Source of the DNA: Bacillota bacterium
GTDB taxonomy: Bacteria > Bacillota > Clostridia > Tissierellales > Sedimentibacteraceae
Direction of reading: 5' to 3'
Assembly (NCBI GenBank): GCA_023425285.1
Contig: JAFACY010000083.1
Coordinates: 1 to 8,011, forward strand
DNA length: 8,011 bases
Under the pieces are notes generated by a model. It ran no database searches, had not been told where the DNA came from, and saw nothing but the letters and a program-made list of their open reading frames with translations. Positions 1 through 5,467 of this stretch are shown piece by piece. Position 1 is the stretch's first letter; the number at the start of each line of letters is the position of its first letter. Both the position numbers and the translations under genes were made by a program.

Positions 1-18
1 GAAAGGGAATGTAAGCAT

Positions 19-1098
19 ATGAATATAAACGATATTATAATTTACATAATGACAGTCTTTATGGCAATAGGTGTATTAGATAGAATTTTTGGGAACAAAT
101 TAGGCTACGGAGATAAATTTGAAGAAGGTATTATGTCAATGGGACCATTGGCAATATCCATGATAGGTGCCATATCCTTAGCACCCGTATTTTCAAATAT
201 ATTCAGTCCCATGATTATTCCCGTATATAACTTTTTCGGAGCAGATCCGTCAGTGTTTGCCGGAACCATTTTTCCAAGCGACATGGGAGGATATCCTCTT
301 GCTGTAATGCTCGCCAATAATGAGAAGTTCATACAATTTTCCGGTGTAATATTGGCAACCATGATGGGGTCTACACTAATATTTACAATACCGGTAGGTT
401 TACGGATAATTAAGGAAAAAGACCGCATTTTTTTAGCTAAGGGAGTTCTGGCAGGTATGATTGCTATACCTGCCGGAGCTTTCATAGGAGGTCTGCTTTT
501 AGGTCTCGGAACTATGGAAATAGTTAAAAACTTAGTTCCTGCAATATTGTTTTCTTTATTAATATCTGCCGGTCTTATATTTGCGCAAAGCAAGCTTGTA
601 AAAGCATTTATATACTTTGGGAAATTCATTACCTCACTCATTCTTCTGGGTCTTTCCGCCATTATTATCGAAACTCTTACCGGAATAGTTGTTATACCCG
701 GAATGGCACCTTTAAGTGACGGAATAAATGCCGTAGGCTCGGTGGGAATAATTCTTGCAGGTGCATATCCTCTGGTTCATTTTATAACTAAGATATTCAA
801 AAATGCATTAATTAAAACAGGAAGTATATTAGGTATCGGAGAAGTTGCCGTAACAGGCATGGTGGCATGCTTAGCAAATAATATTCCAATGCTGTGCATG
901 CTTAAGGATATGGATGACAGAGGAAAGGTTATAAGTGTTGCATTTGCGGTAGGTGCTTCCTTTGTATTCGGCGATTATTTAGGATATGTGGCTGTAGTGA
1001 ACAAAGACGCCATATCTGCCATGATAGCCGCAAAGCTTATAACAGGAATTGTCGCCGTGATAATAGCATATATGATTACCAGAAAATCCGATATATAA
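19..1098 (+). CDS. eutH: Ethanolamine permease-like membrane protein EutH
   Basis: The 359-residue product is hydrophobic nearly throughout, with about ten likely membrane segments. It carries the EutH-type signature DMGGYPLA at residues 88-95, after a PVYNFFGADP stretch, and GDYLGYVA near the C-terminus. From family knowledge, EutH is the ethanolamine transport protein of eut clusters and is important when little uncharged ethanolamine diffuses through the membrane. A GAAAGGGA ribosome binding site at 1-8 lies about 10 nt before the ATG. The length is normal for the family (about 360-410). It is the only plus-strand gene here, and its promoter and any eut partners lie before the window. It converges on the thiamine operon and ends 21 bases before a hairpin terminator. 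Family assignment is confident. Membership of an eut operon is inferred. Confidence 0.93.
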   Translation: MNINDIIIYIMTVFMAIGVLDRIFGNKLGYGDKFEEGIMSMGPLAISMIGAISLAPVFSNIFSPMIIPVYNFFGADPSVFAGTIFPSDMGGYPLAVMLANNEKFIQFSGVILATMMGSTLIFTIPVGLRIIKEKDRIFLAKGVLAGMIAIPAGAFIGGLLLGLGTMEIVKNLVPAILFSLLISAGLIFAQSKLVKAFIYFGKFITSLILLGLSAIIIETLTGIVVIPGMAPLSDGINAVGSVGIILAGAYPLVHFITKIFKNALIKTGSILGIGEVAVTGMVACLANNIPMLCMLKDMDDRGKVISVAFAVGASFVFGDYLGYVAVVNKDAISAMIAAKLITGIVAVIIAYMITRKSDI

Positions 1099-1119
1099 TC
1101 TATTCCTTATTATTTAACA

Positions 1120-1149
1120 AAAAACTTACGCATTTATGCATAAGTTTTT
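1120..1149. terminator. Bidirectional hairpin terminator between eutH and the thiamine operon
   Basis: Arms at 1120-1133 and 1136-1149 form a 14-bp stem (AAAAACTTACGCAT against ATGCATAAGTTTTT) with one C/A mismatch. The top is tight, so the innermost pairs must open to make a real loop. T-rich tracts leave the stem on both strands, so it can serve eutH on the plus strand and the thiamine operon on the minus strand, as expected between convergent genes. The stem is AT-rich, so its strength is uncertain. Confidence 0.7.
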
Positions 1150-1169
1150 ATTATGTCTGATAAAAATTT

Positions 1170-1433
1170 TTATTGTGCACATCCGCATATATTGGATATT
1201 TTTATATCCATGGTGAAGTTTGTTACATCGTCCATTTTCTCATATATTTCTGTAATTAATTTAATTACTCTGCTTCTTTCTCCACGTACAAATGTTGAAA
1301 GAGCTCCTACTTGATTTTCGAGTCCCGAGTTATGGATCATCTCAATAACCTTATCAACATCTCCTATATAATCGGCACTTGATACGGGAATGAACGAAAT
1401 CTCACAAGATGCTATTTTTTCCATACAGCACAC
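1170..1433 (-). CDS. Small thiamine-binding protein (MTH1187/YkoF-type family, formerly DUF77)
   Basis: This 87-residue protein has the pattern of the MTH1187-like thiamine-binding family: a first strand (IASCEISFIPVSS), an acidic helix with DVDKVIEMI, an ALSTFVRGE strand, and a second helix ending before TMDIKIS. Members are about 90-100 residues, form ferredoxin-like folds and commonly sit in TPP-regulated operons with transporter genes. It is the last gene of the riboswitch operon, which supports the call. The GTG at 1433 is preferred because AGGAGG (1445-1440), inside the methyltransferase gene, lies 6 nt upstream. An ATG at 1424 is a more family-like N-terminus, but its spacing is 15 nt. 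Either start overlaps the methyltransferase gene in another frame (22 or 13 nt), which suggests translational coupling. The exact ligand is not shown by the sequence. The C-terminal CGCAQ is a small oddity. Confidence 0.8.
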   Translation of the reverse strand: MCCMEKIASCEISFIPVSSADYIGDVDKVIEMIHNSGLENQVGALSTFVRGERSRVIKLITEIYEKMDDVTNFTMDIKISNICGCAQ

Positions 1434-2089
1434 ACAAAGCCTCCTCTTGATATTTTAGATAACTTATTTTCATTCTCGTAAGTAAAATCCTCTTCATTTG
1501 CATGAGGTGGTACAAACAGACATTCTCCGATATCCTGCAGCTTGTTTTCGTTCCAATTCTTGATTTCATCCGCAGTCCTGAGCTTGGCATGTTTAAATAC
1601 CGAATTTTCACGGTATGGCTCTGATAGATACAATTCACCCCATTTACTGTTACTTGTAATGGTTCCAATCAAAACCGTTCCATCCTTTTTGACCACTCTC
1701 AGCAGTTCCTCCAGAGCCTGGGGAGCGTCCTCTACAAATTCAAAGGCAGTCATAGAAAGTACCGCATCAAATTCATTATCTTCAAAGGATAACTTGGTTA
1801 CATCCATATTGATAAATTCAATATCAAGCTTCTGTTCAGAAGACTTTTTCCTTGCTATACTGAGCATGTTATCGGAAATATCAATTCCCGTCACATCACA
1901 TCCCATGCTTGCAAGCTTTACACTGAAATTTCCTGTTCCGCAGCCTGCGTCAAGTATTTTCATTCCTTTTTTGATCTGAATCATTTTAAATGCCAGATCT
2001 GTTTCAACCTTATCAACAAAGCTTCCCTTTTTATCCGTATACCATGCATCATAATCTGATGCAAACTCGTCAAAAATAGCCATAGCCAT
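1412..2089 (-). CDS. Class I SAM-dependent methyltransferase in the TPP-riboswitch operon
   Basis: The 225-residue protein has a clear Rossmann-fold methyltransferase domain. Motif I is ILDAGCGTGNFSVKLA (residues 45-60), the acidic end of strand 2 is VTGIDIS (66-72), the DVTKLSFEDNEFDAVLS stretch (96-112) covers motifs II-III, and LRVVKKDGTVLIGTI (130-144) is the post-motif strand. It is soluble, without signal peptide or membrane segments. The start is clear: AGGAGG at 2101-2096 lies 6 nt before the ATG at 2089, and only 21 nt separate it from the preceding gene. Its 3' end overlaps the next gene and encodes that gene's ribosome binding site. The acceptor substrate cannot be read from the sequence. 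Placement in a TPP-controlled transcript suggests a role in thiamine or pyrimidine metabolism, or regulation alongside it, which is inference only. Confidence 0.9.
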   Translation of the reverse strand: MAMAIFDEFASDYDAWYTDKKGSFVDKVETDLAFKMIQIKKGMKILDAGCGTGNFSVKLASMGCDVTGIDISDNMLSIARKKSSEQKLDIEFINMDVTKLSFEDNEFDAVLSMTAFEFVEDAPQALEELLRVVKKDGTVLIGTITSNSKWGELYLSEPYRENSVFKHAKLRTADEIKNWNENKLQDIGECLFVPPHANEEDFTYENENKLSKISRGGFVCAVWKK

Positions 2090-2110
2090 TAAATACCTCC
2101 TGATAATTTC

Positions 2111-3127
2111 TTATTTTTCTAAATACTCATTTGTTAATCCTGTTCCCTCAGGAATTTCATTTTCAACTAAATTGTTTTCATAAAGCCATTTATAAAACGC
2201 ATCCCATCTTTCAGGATCTATGTATCCCCACATATCGGCATCCGCAACATATTGCTCTGCCAGCCATTTCTGGCTTTCTACAACTATTTCCCTGTCAAGC
2301 TCCGGTGCTGCAGCCAGCAGAATTTCAGCAGCATCGTCCGGATTAGCAATTGCATATTCATATCCCTTTTTTATTGCAGTAAGTGCCTTTCTTACAATCT
2401 CCGAATTCTTCTTAGCAAATTCATTGTTTGTTATCAAAACAGGGGTGTAGTAATCCATTTCCTTTCCGTAATCCGAAAAGTTGAAATAATTTGTTTCCAG
2501 ACCCTTTACTTTTGTGGCAATACCATCCCACGCATAAAATATCCATACTGAGTCTATATCAGTCTGCAAGGCTGTAACCACGTCCGTAACCGTATTAGGA
2601 ATCAGATTTATTTCTTCAAATTTTCCGCCGTCATCATTTACAACCTTTCTTATTATTGCCTGCTCTATAGGCATATCCCATGTTGCATATGTGTGACCGG
2701 ACATCTTTGAAGGAGAATCTATGCCCTTTTCCTTCAGTGATATGATACCTGACGTGTTGTGCTGTATGATAGTTGCCACAGTTGTTACCGGTATGGGATT
2801 TTGTGACGCATTGTTTGGAGCCAATGAATCCTGAGCGCTGATTCCGAACTCGGCACCTCCGCCTCCGACCAATATAACCGCTCCGTCTTCAGGCGGCTGC
2901 AATAAATCAACCTCCAGACCCTGCTCCGCAAAAAACCCTTTTGTCTGTGCAACATACAGACCTGTATGGTTTGTATTGGGTGTCCAGTCAAGTACGATTC
3001 TCAGTTTTGTTTTGTCATCATTATTCCGAGCATCCTGTACGCCCTTACTGTCGCAGGATGTGAGCATCAATACTGATAAAATCAATATTGATATGATGAC
3101 CCATGAAGCTCTTTTCTTAATTTTCAT
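2111..3127 (-). CDS. thiY: ThiY-like thiamine-precursor (pyrimidine) binding lipoprotein of an ABC importer
   Basis: From the ATG at 3127 the product is 338 residues. It begins with a positively charged, hydrophobic signal peptide ending in the lipobox LTSC (Cys25). The mature part is an NMT1/THI5-like periplasmic-binding fold: LDWTPNTNHTG (46-56), GFFAEQGLEVDLLQPPEDG, and FGISAQDSLAP follow the ThiY pattern. Known ThiY proteins deliver formylaminopyrimidine, a thiamine breakdown product, to a ThiX/ThiZ importer. Here it would sit on the outer face of the membrane. It is the first gene after a TPP riboswitch and terminator, so it should be shut off when TPP is abundant. GAGG at 3140-3137 gives 9-nt spacing to the ATG. 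The frame opens at a GTG at 3142, but that codon precedes the ribosome binding site. No permease or ATPase gene follows. HMP or another pyrimidine could be the true ligand. Confidence 0.9.
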   Translation of the reverse strand: MKIKKRASWVIISILILSVLMLTSCDSKGVQDARNNDDKTKLRIVLDWTPNTNHTGLYVAQTKGFFAEQGLEVDLLQPPEDGAVILVGGGGAEFGISAQDSLAPNNASQNPIPVTTVATIIQHNTSGIISLKEKGIDSPSKMSGHTYATWDMPIEQAIIRKVVNDDGGKFEEINLIPNTVTDVVTALQTDIDSVWIFYAWDGIATKVKGLETNYFNFSDYGKEMDYYTPVLITNNEFAKKNSEIVRKALTAIKKGYEYAIANPDDAAEILLAAAPELDREIVVESQKWLAEQYVADADMWGYIDPERWDAFYKWLYENNLVENEIPEGTGLTNEYLEK

Positions 3128-3152
3128 TTCTCTCTTCCTCACATGATGTATT

Positions 3153-3171
3153 TAGTCTGATAGGCAGACTA
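3153..3171 (-). other. Perfect 7-bp hairpin just upstream of the thiY ribosome binding site
   Basis: TAGTCTG and CAGACTA arms flank a 5-nt loop. It lies between the attenuator terminator and the thiY ribosome binding site, about 12 nt from the latter, and would be in the read-through mRNA. No T-run follows, so it is not a terminator. An mRNA-stabilising or translation-tuning role is possible but unproven. Confidence 0.4.
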
Positions 3172-3204
3172 TGACCATATTCCTTCTCCCGAACAGCGGC
3201 ATAC

Positions 3205-3230
3205 AAAAACCCCTCCGTTTCCGGAGGGGT
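3205..3230 (-). terminator. Intrinsic terminator of the TPP-riboswitch attenuator
   Basis: On the minus strand ACCCCTCCG and CGGAGGGGT form a 9-bp GC-rich stem closed by a GAAA tetraloop, followed directly by five T residues. It lies between the riboswitch and thiY, so it should stop transcription when TPP is bound. Its upstream arm (CCCTCCG, 3228-3222) is exactly complementary to CGGAGGG at 3280-3274 in the 3' part of the riboswitch, which supplies a 7-bp antiterminator. Confidence 0.92.
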
Positions 3231-3266
3231 CCACAAAAGTATAAAAAACTACTATACTCACAATAT

Positions 3267-3380
3267 GTACAATCCCTCCGCCAGCATTATCTGGATCAGG
3301 TTCCAAACAGTATTCCTGTTTTAGGGTTTTGAACATTGGAGTAGTTCTATCTCAGCCTAATTCATTAAGCTCCCCTTAAA
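3267..3380 (-). promoter_or_regulatory. TPP riboswitch (THI element)
   Basis: The minus strand carries the conserved THI-box core. CTGAGA (3354-3349) follows a P3 hairpin (GCTTAAT / ATTAGGC). It is followed by a P3a-like GAAC/GTTC hairpin and ACCCT, which pairs with AGGG near the 5' end as P2. The pyrophosphate-sensing half, ACCTGATCCAGATAATG then CTGGCGGAGGGA (3303-3273), shows the CCAG/CTGG P5 pairing and the invariant GATAATG. P1 looks short because the predicted transcription start is almost at the aptamer edge. TPP binding should favour the downstream terminator and repress thiY and the following genes. An unusual extra hairpin lies at 3305-3321. The boundaries are approximate. Confidence 0.95.
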
Positions 3381-3384
3381 ATTA

Positions 3385-3413
3385 ATATTATCATAAATAA
3401 AAAAGCTTGTCAA
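3385..3413 (-). promoter_or_regulatory. Sigma-A-type promoter of the thiamine operon
   Basis: A perfect -35 TTGACA (3413-3408), a 17-bp AT-rich spacer and -10 TAATAT (3390-3385) lie directly before the riboswitch. Transcription would begin near 3378-3377, at the first bases of the aptamer. An overlapping GATAAT with a 15-bp spacer is a weaker alternative -10. Confidence 0.82.
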
Positions 3414-3443
3414 ATATATAAGATGCAATGAGCCTATGAATCA

Positions 3444-3480
3444 AAATAAAACAAGAGAAGATCCTATACATAAGATCTTC
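3444..3480 (-). terminator. Terminator after the FMN/FAD reductase gene
   Basis: On the minus strand GAAGATCTTAT (3480-3470) pairs with ATAGGATCTTC (3467-3457), an 11-bp stem with one G-U pair whose top pair probably opens to form the loop. A T-rich tail (TCTTGTTTTATTTTG) follows. It lies about 37 bases beyond the reductase stop codon and just before the thiamine-operon promoter, insulating the two transcripts. Confidence 0.72.
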
Positions 3481-3488
3481 CCTCAGCA

Positions 3489-3512
3489 GTTTCAACGTAT
3501 ACAGCTTGAAAC
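3489..3512 (-). other. Hairpin immediately after the reductase stop codon
   Basis: GTTTCAA (3489-3495) and TTGAAAC (3506-3512) form a perfect 7-bp inverted repeat with a 10-nt loop, starting 4 bases past the stop codon. No T-run follows on the minus strand. It probably acts as a 3'-end stabilising structure in front of the main terminator. Confidence 0.35.
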
Positions 3513-3516
3513 AACT

Positions 3517-5316
3517 TTATGGTATCAGTTTATTTTGCAATGCAGCATGAGCACCTGCAACTCTGCCGAATGTAAGTCCATTTAGCAATGCAGACCCACT
3601 GCCTATATATTCCTGATTCAGGGTTTGAGCACTGGCTGCAGCTCCTGCAGCATATAATCCTTCTATGACATTTCCATTTACATCTATAACCTGTGAGTTC
3701 ATATTAATTCTCATACTTACATATGTGTCATTTAAGTTACCGGTGAGATCTAATCCTATATAAGGAGCTTCAATAGGAAATAAATATTCCGAAGGTTTAT
3801 TGAAATCTGCATCTTCTCCTGCCAGCACCAATTCGTTGTATCTGTCAACCGTATTTTTTAGTACATCAGCCTTCATTCCCATCAAGTCAGCCAGTTCTTC
3901 AACTGTATCGGCTTTGAAGCCTTTTCCTATTTCTATAGCTTTGTCTATGCTTTCCTTCTTTGCTTCATATAACGCTTGAGGAACTAACATATGAGTATCT
4001 CCAAAACCTTTTTCATTTAATGCACGTGTTCTTGTATAAAAATATTCGGCCTCATCTACATATCGCTCACCTTCAGGTGTAACATATACGCATTCTGGTG
4101 TAAAATATCCCAGCGACCCGTCATTTCCGAGATTATGGTGAAGTTGCAAGGCATCTTTTTCTATAATATCGGCACCTACAGCTTTTGCAAAAACCAGACT
4201 GTCACCTGTATTTACAGAAGTGTTCACATAATCTGTATACTGAGGATAGTATTCTGCCATCATCTCTTTATTACCGGCAAAACCACCGCTTGCAATAATT
4301 ACAGCACCGGCATTAATAGTAATTCTATTGCCATCCTTATCAACCGCTTTTGCACCAATAACCTTGTTTCCATCTTTTATCAACTCTGTTGCAGGAGTAT
4401 TTAAATGAGTTTCCACACCTAATTTTTCGGCTGTTTCGTACATATATTTTATAATATATCCCTTACCGCCTTCAGTCATGTGTATTCGGGGAATATTCCT
4501 GCCTTCGTATATACCAGCTGCCATAAGGTTGTCCGAAAATTTCACCCCATTCTCTATCAGCCATTCTATGTTTTCTGAAGAATGTTCCGTTGTATAGCGA
4601 ACCATTTCTTCATCTACAAATTCATCCTTTGCACGTTCAGCAAGCATCATCCAGTCTTCATAAAATTTCTCAGAACTATCTTCGATATTGTTTTTTTCTT
4701 GAATCCTGGTTCCTGCTGCATGTACCCATCCTGCCGATAGTGTAGTTGTTCCTCCGACTCTTCCCAATTTTTCAAGCATGATGACCTTAGCACCATTATT
4801 GGCTGCTTCAATAGCTGCTGCCATTCCCGCCATTCCTGATCCTATTACGAGAACGTCTGTTTCCCAGTTTAGCTGTGAAGCAGATTCTTTTTCAATTTCC
4901 TTAGATTTTAAATAGTCTATGTTTGCTCCTGCTTTGCCCAGAGCATCTGTCACAGCTCCTATAACAGCAAAACTTGAAATTGTAGCGCCTGAAACAGTAT
5001 CAACATTCAATGACTGACTCTTAAGAATATTCTCTCTTATAGTTGCGAAAGCCTGATCCCCTACCATCACTGTGTCGTTGAACTCTTTAAGGCTTATATC
5101 CTTTATAGAGTTTTCATCAACTATAATTTCTACCGAAAGTGGTCCTGAATAACCAACCTTTGTGGCAACATACGTACCCGGCTTATATGCATCAGCTGCA
5201 ATTTTTTCCTCTTCCGGTTCTACATTTTCTTCAGGTGGCTGATTTGCCGCAGTGCATGAAGTAACCAGCATCATAACACATAAGAGAAACGCTAATAATT
5301 TTTTTGTTTGTTTCAT
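3517..5316 (-). CDS. Surface FMN-binding / FAD-dependent reductase lipoprotein, acceptor unknown
   Basis: The 599-residue protein starts with a lipoprotein signal ending LVTSC (Cys21). An acidic linker leads to an FMN-binding domain (about 44-128) with DTVSGATISS (106-115), the ApbE-type flavinylation motif (target Thr112). A FAD_binding_2 domain (about 153-590) has the dinucleotide fold VIGSGMAG (157-164), the ribose-binding LEK (181-183), GRVGGTTTLSAGW and the C-terminal GLYAAGAAAS plus TFGRVAG. Such proteins work outside the membrane, passing electrons through covalent FMN to FAD and on to a small-molecule acceptor. Relatives are often named fumarate reductases, but by eye most fumarate-binding residues are missing, including the Arg of the GANRLGGN motif, which is Tyr570 here. 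A steroid-dehydrogenase-like or other enone substrate is possible. GGAGG lies 5 nt before the ATG. The gene is alone between two terminators, with a MerR-type promoter. Confidence 0.9.
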   Translation of the reverse strand: MKQTKKLLAFLLCVMMLVTSCTAANQPPEENVEPEEEKIAADAYKPGTYVATKVGYSGPLSVEIIVDENSIKDISLKEFNDTVMVGDQAFATIRENILKSQSLNVDTVSGATISSFAVIGAVTDALGKAGANIDYLKSKEIEKESASQLNWETDVLVIGSGMAGMAAAIEAANNGAKVIMLEKLGRVGGTTTLSAGWVHAAGTRIQEKNNIEDSSEKFYEDWMMLAERAKDEFVDEEMVRYTTEHSSENIEWLIENGVKFSDNLMAAGIYEGRNIPRIHMTEGGKGYIIKYMYETAEKLGVETHLNTPATELIKDGNKVIGAKAVDKDGNRITINAGAVIIASGGFAGNKEMMAEYYPQYTDYVNTSVNTGDSLVFAKAVGADIIEKDALQLHHNLGNDGSLGYFTPECVYVTPEGERYVDEAEYFYTRTRALNEKGFGDTHMLVPQALYEAKKESIDKAIEIGKGFKADTVEELADLMGMKADVLKNTVDRYNELVLAGEDADFNKPSEYLFPIEAPYIGLDLTGNLNDTYVSMRINMNSQVIDVNGNVIEGLYAAGAAASAQTLNQEYIGSGSALLNGLTFGRVAGAHAALQNKLIP

Positions 5317-5338
5317 GTTAACCTCCAGATTATTTTAT

Positions 5339-5358
5339 ATTCACATTCGTTTGTGAAT
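5339..5358 (-). repeat. Inverted repeat in the 5' leader of the reductase gene
   Basis: ATTCACA and TGTGAAT form a perfect 7-bp inverted repeat with a 6-bp spacer, between the predicted transcription start and the ribosome binding site. It could be a repressor operator below the promoter or an mRNA hairpin. The half-sites are in the opposite order to a CRP site. Confidence 0.45.
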
Positions 5359-5369
5359 TATCTAACTAA

Positions 5370-5400
5370 ATTATAGAATTTTAGGCTAACCTTATGTCAA
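5370..5400 (-). promoter_or_regulatory. MerR-type promoter of the reductase gene (19-bp spacer)
   Basis: The -35 TTGACA (5400-5395) and -10 TATAAT (5375-5370) are both perfect consensus but 19 bp apart, 2 bp longer than ideal. Over-long spacers with good hexamers and a dyad between them are the hallmark of promoters activated by DNA distortion by MerR-family proteins. The next upstream gene encodes a MerR-family protein. Transcription would start near 5363. Confidence 0.8.
5381..5394 (-). promoter_or_regulatory. Candidate MerR operator dyad within the promoter spacer
   Basis: TAAGGTTAGCCTAA reads as an imperfect palindrome (T.AGG.TA.CCT.A, 10 of 14 positions symmetric). It begins directly after the -35 hexamer and is centred about 7 bp into the spacer, the same placement as the dyad in classical mer promoters. 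The regulator is inferred to be the neighbouring MerR gene product. Confidence 0.5.
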
Positions 5401-5425
5401 GTATGTTTAATCAGCTTTTTCTCAC

Positions 5426-5467
5426 AAAAAAAGAACAAAACATCGGGTTACCCTATGTTTTGTTCTT
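5426..5467 (-). terminator. Strong intrinsic terminator of the MerR-type gene
   Basis: AAGAACAAAACAT and ATGTTTTGTTCTT form a perfect 13-bp stem (5467-5455 with 5443-5431), capped by an inner GGG-TAA-CCC stem, followed by five T residues on the minus strand. The gene's last codons and TAG stop lie inside the 5' arm. It separates the regulator transcript from the reductase promoter. Confidence 0.92.

Noticed and set aside
105..662. Minus-strand 185-codon open frame opposite eutH
   Set aside because: It lies wholly antisense to the well-supported eutH gene, has Pro/Ile-rich low-complexity composition typical of a shadow frame, and no recognisable family or ribosome binding site.
1402..1668. 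Minus-strand 88-codon open frame
   Set aside because: It is an alternative frame within the methyltransferase gene, which has intact SAM motifs in its own frame.
1542..1979. Plus-strand 145-codon open frame
   Set aside because: It is antisense to the methyltransferase gene, Ser/Leu-rich and without motifs, so it is a shadow.
2131..2551. Overlapping plus-strand frames opposite thiY (and a minus-strand one at 2785-2991)
   Set aside because: They are in other frames of the ThiY-like gene, whose product matches its family from signal peptide to C-terminus.
4135..4404. Plus-strand 89-codon open frame
   Set aside because: It is antisense within the FAD domain of the reductase gene and has no supported family.
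3517..5316. Annotation as fumarate reductase / flavocytochrome c
   Set aside because: There are no heme-binding CXXCH motifs, and several fumarate-contacting residues appear replaced, so only the general flavin reductase family name is supported.
5342..5356. CRP-like site
   Set aside because: The half-sites read TCACA-N6-TGTGA, the reverse order of the CRP consensus, and the position is downstream of the promoter. Kept only as a generic inverted repeat.
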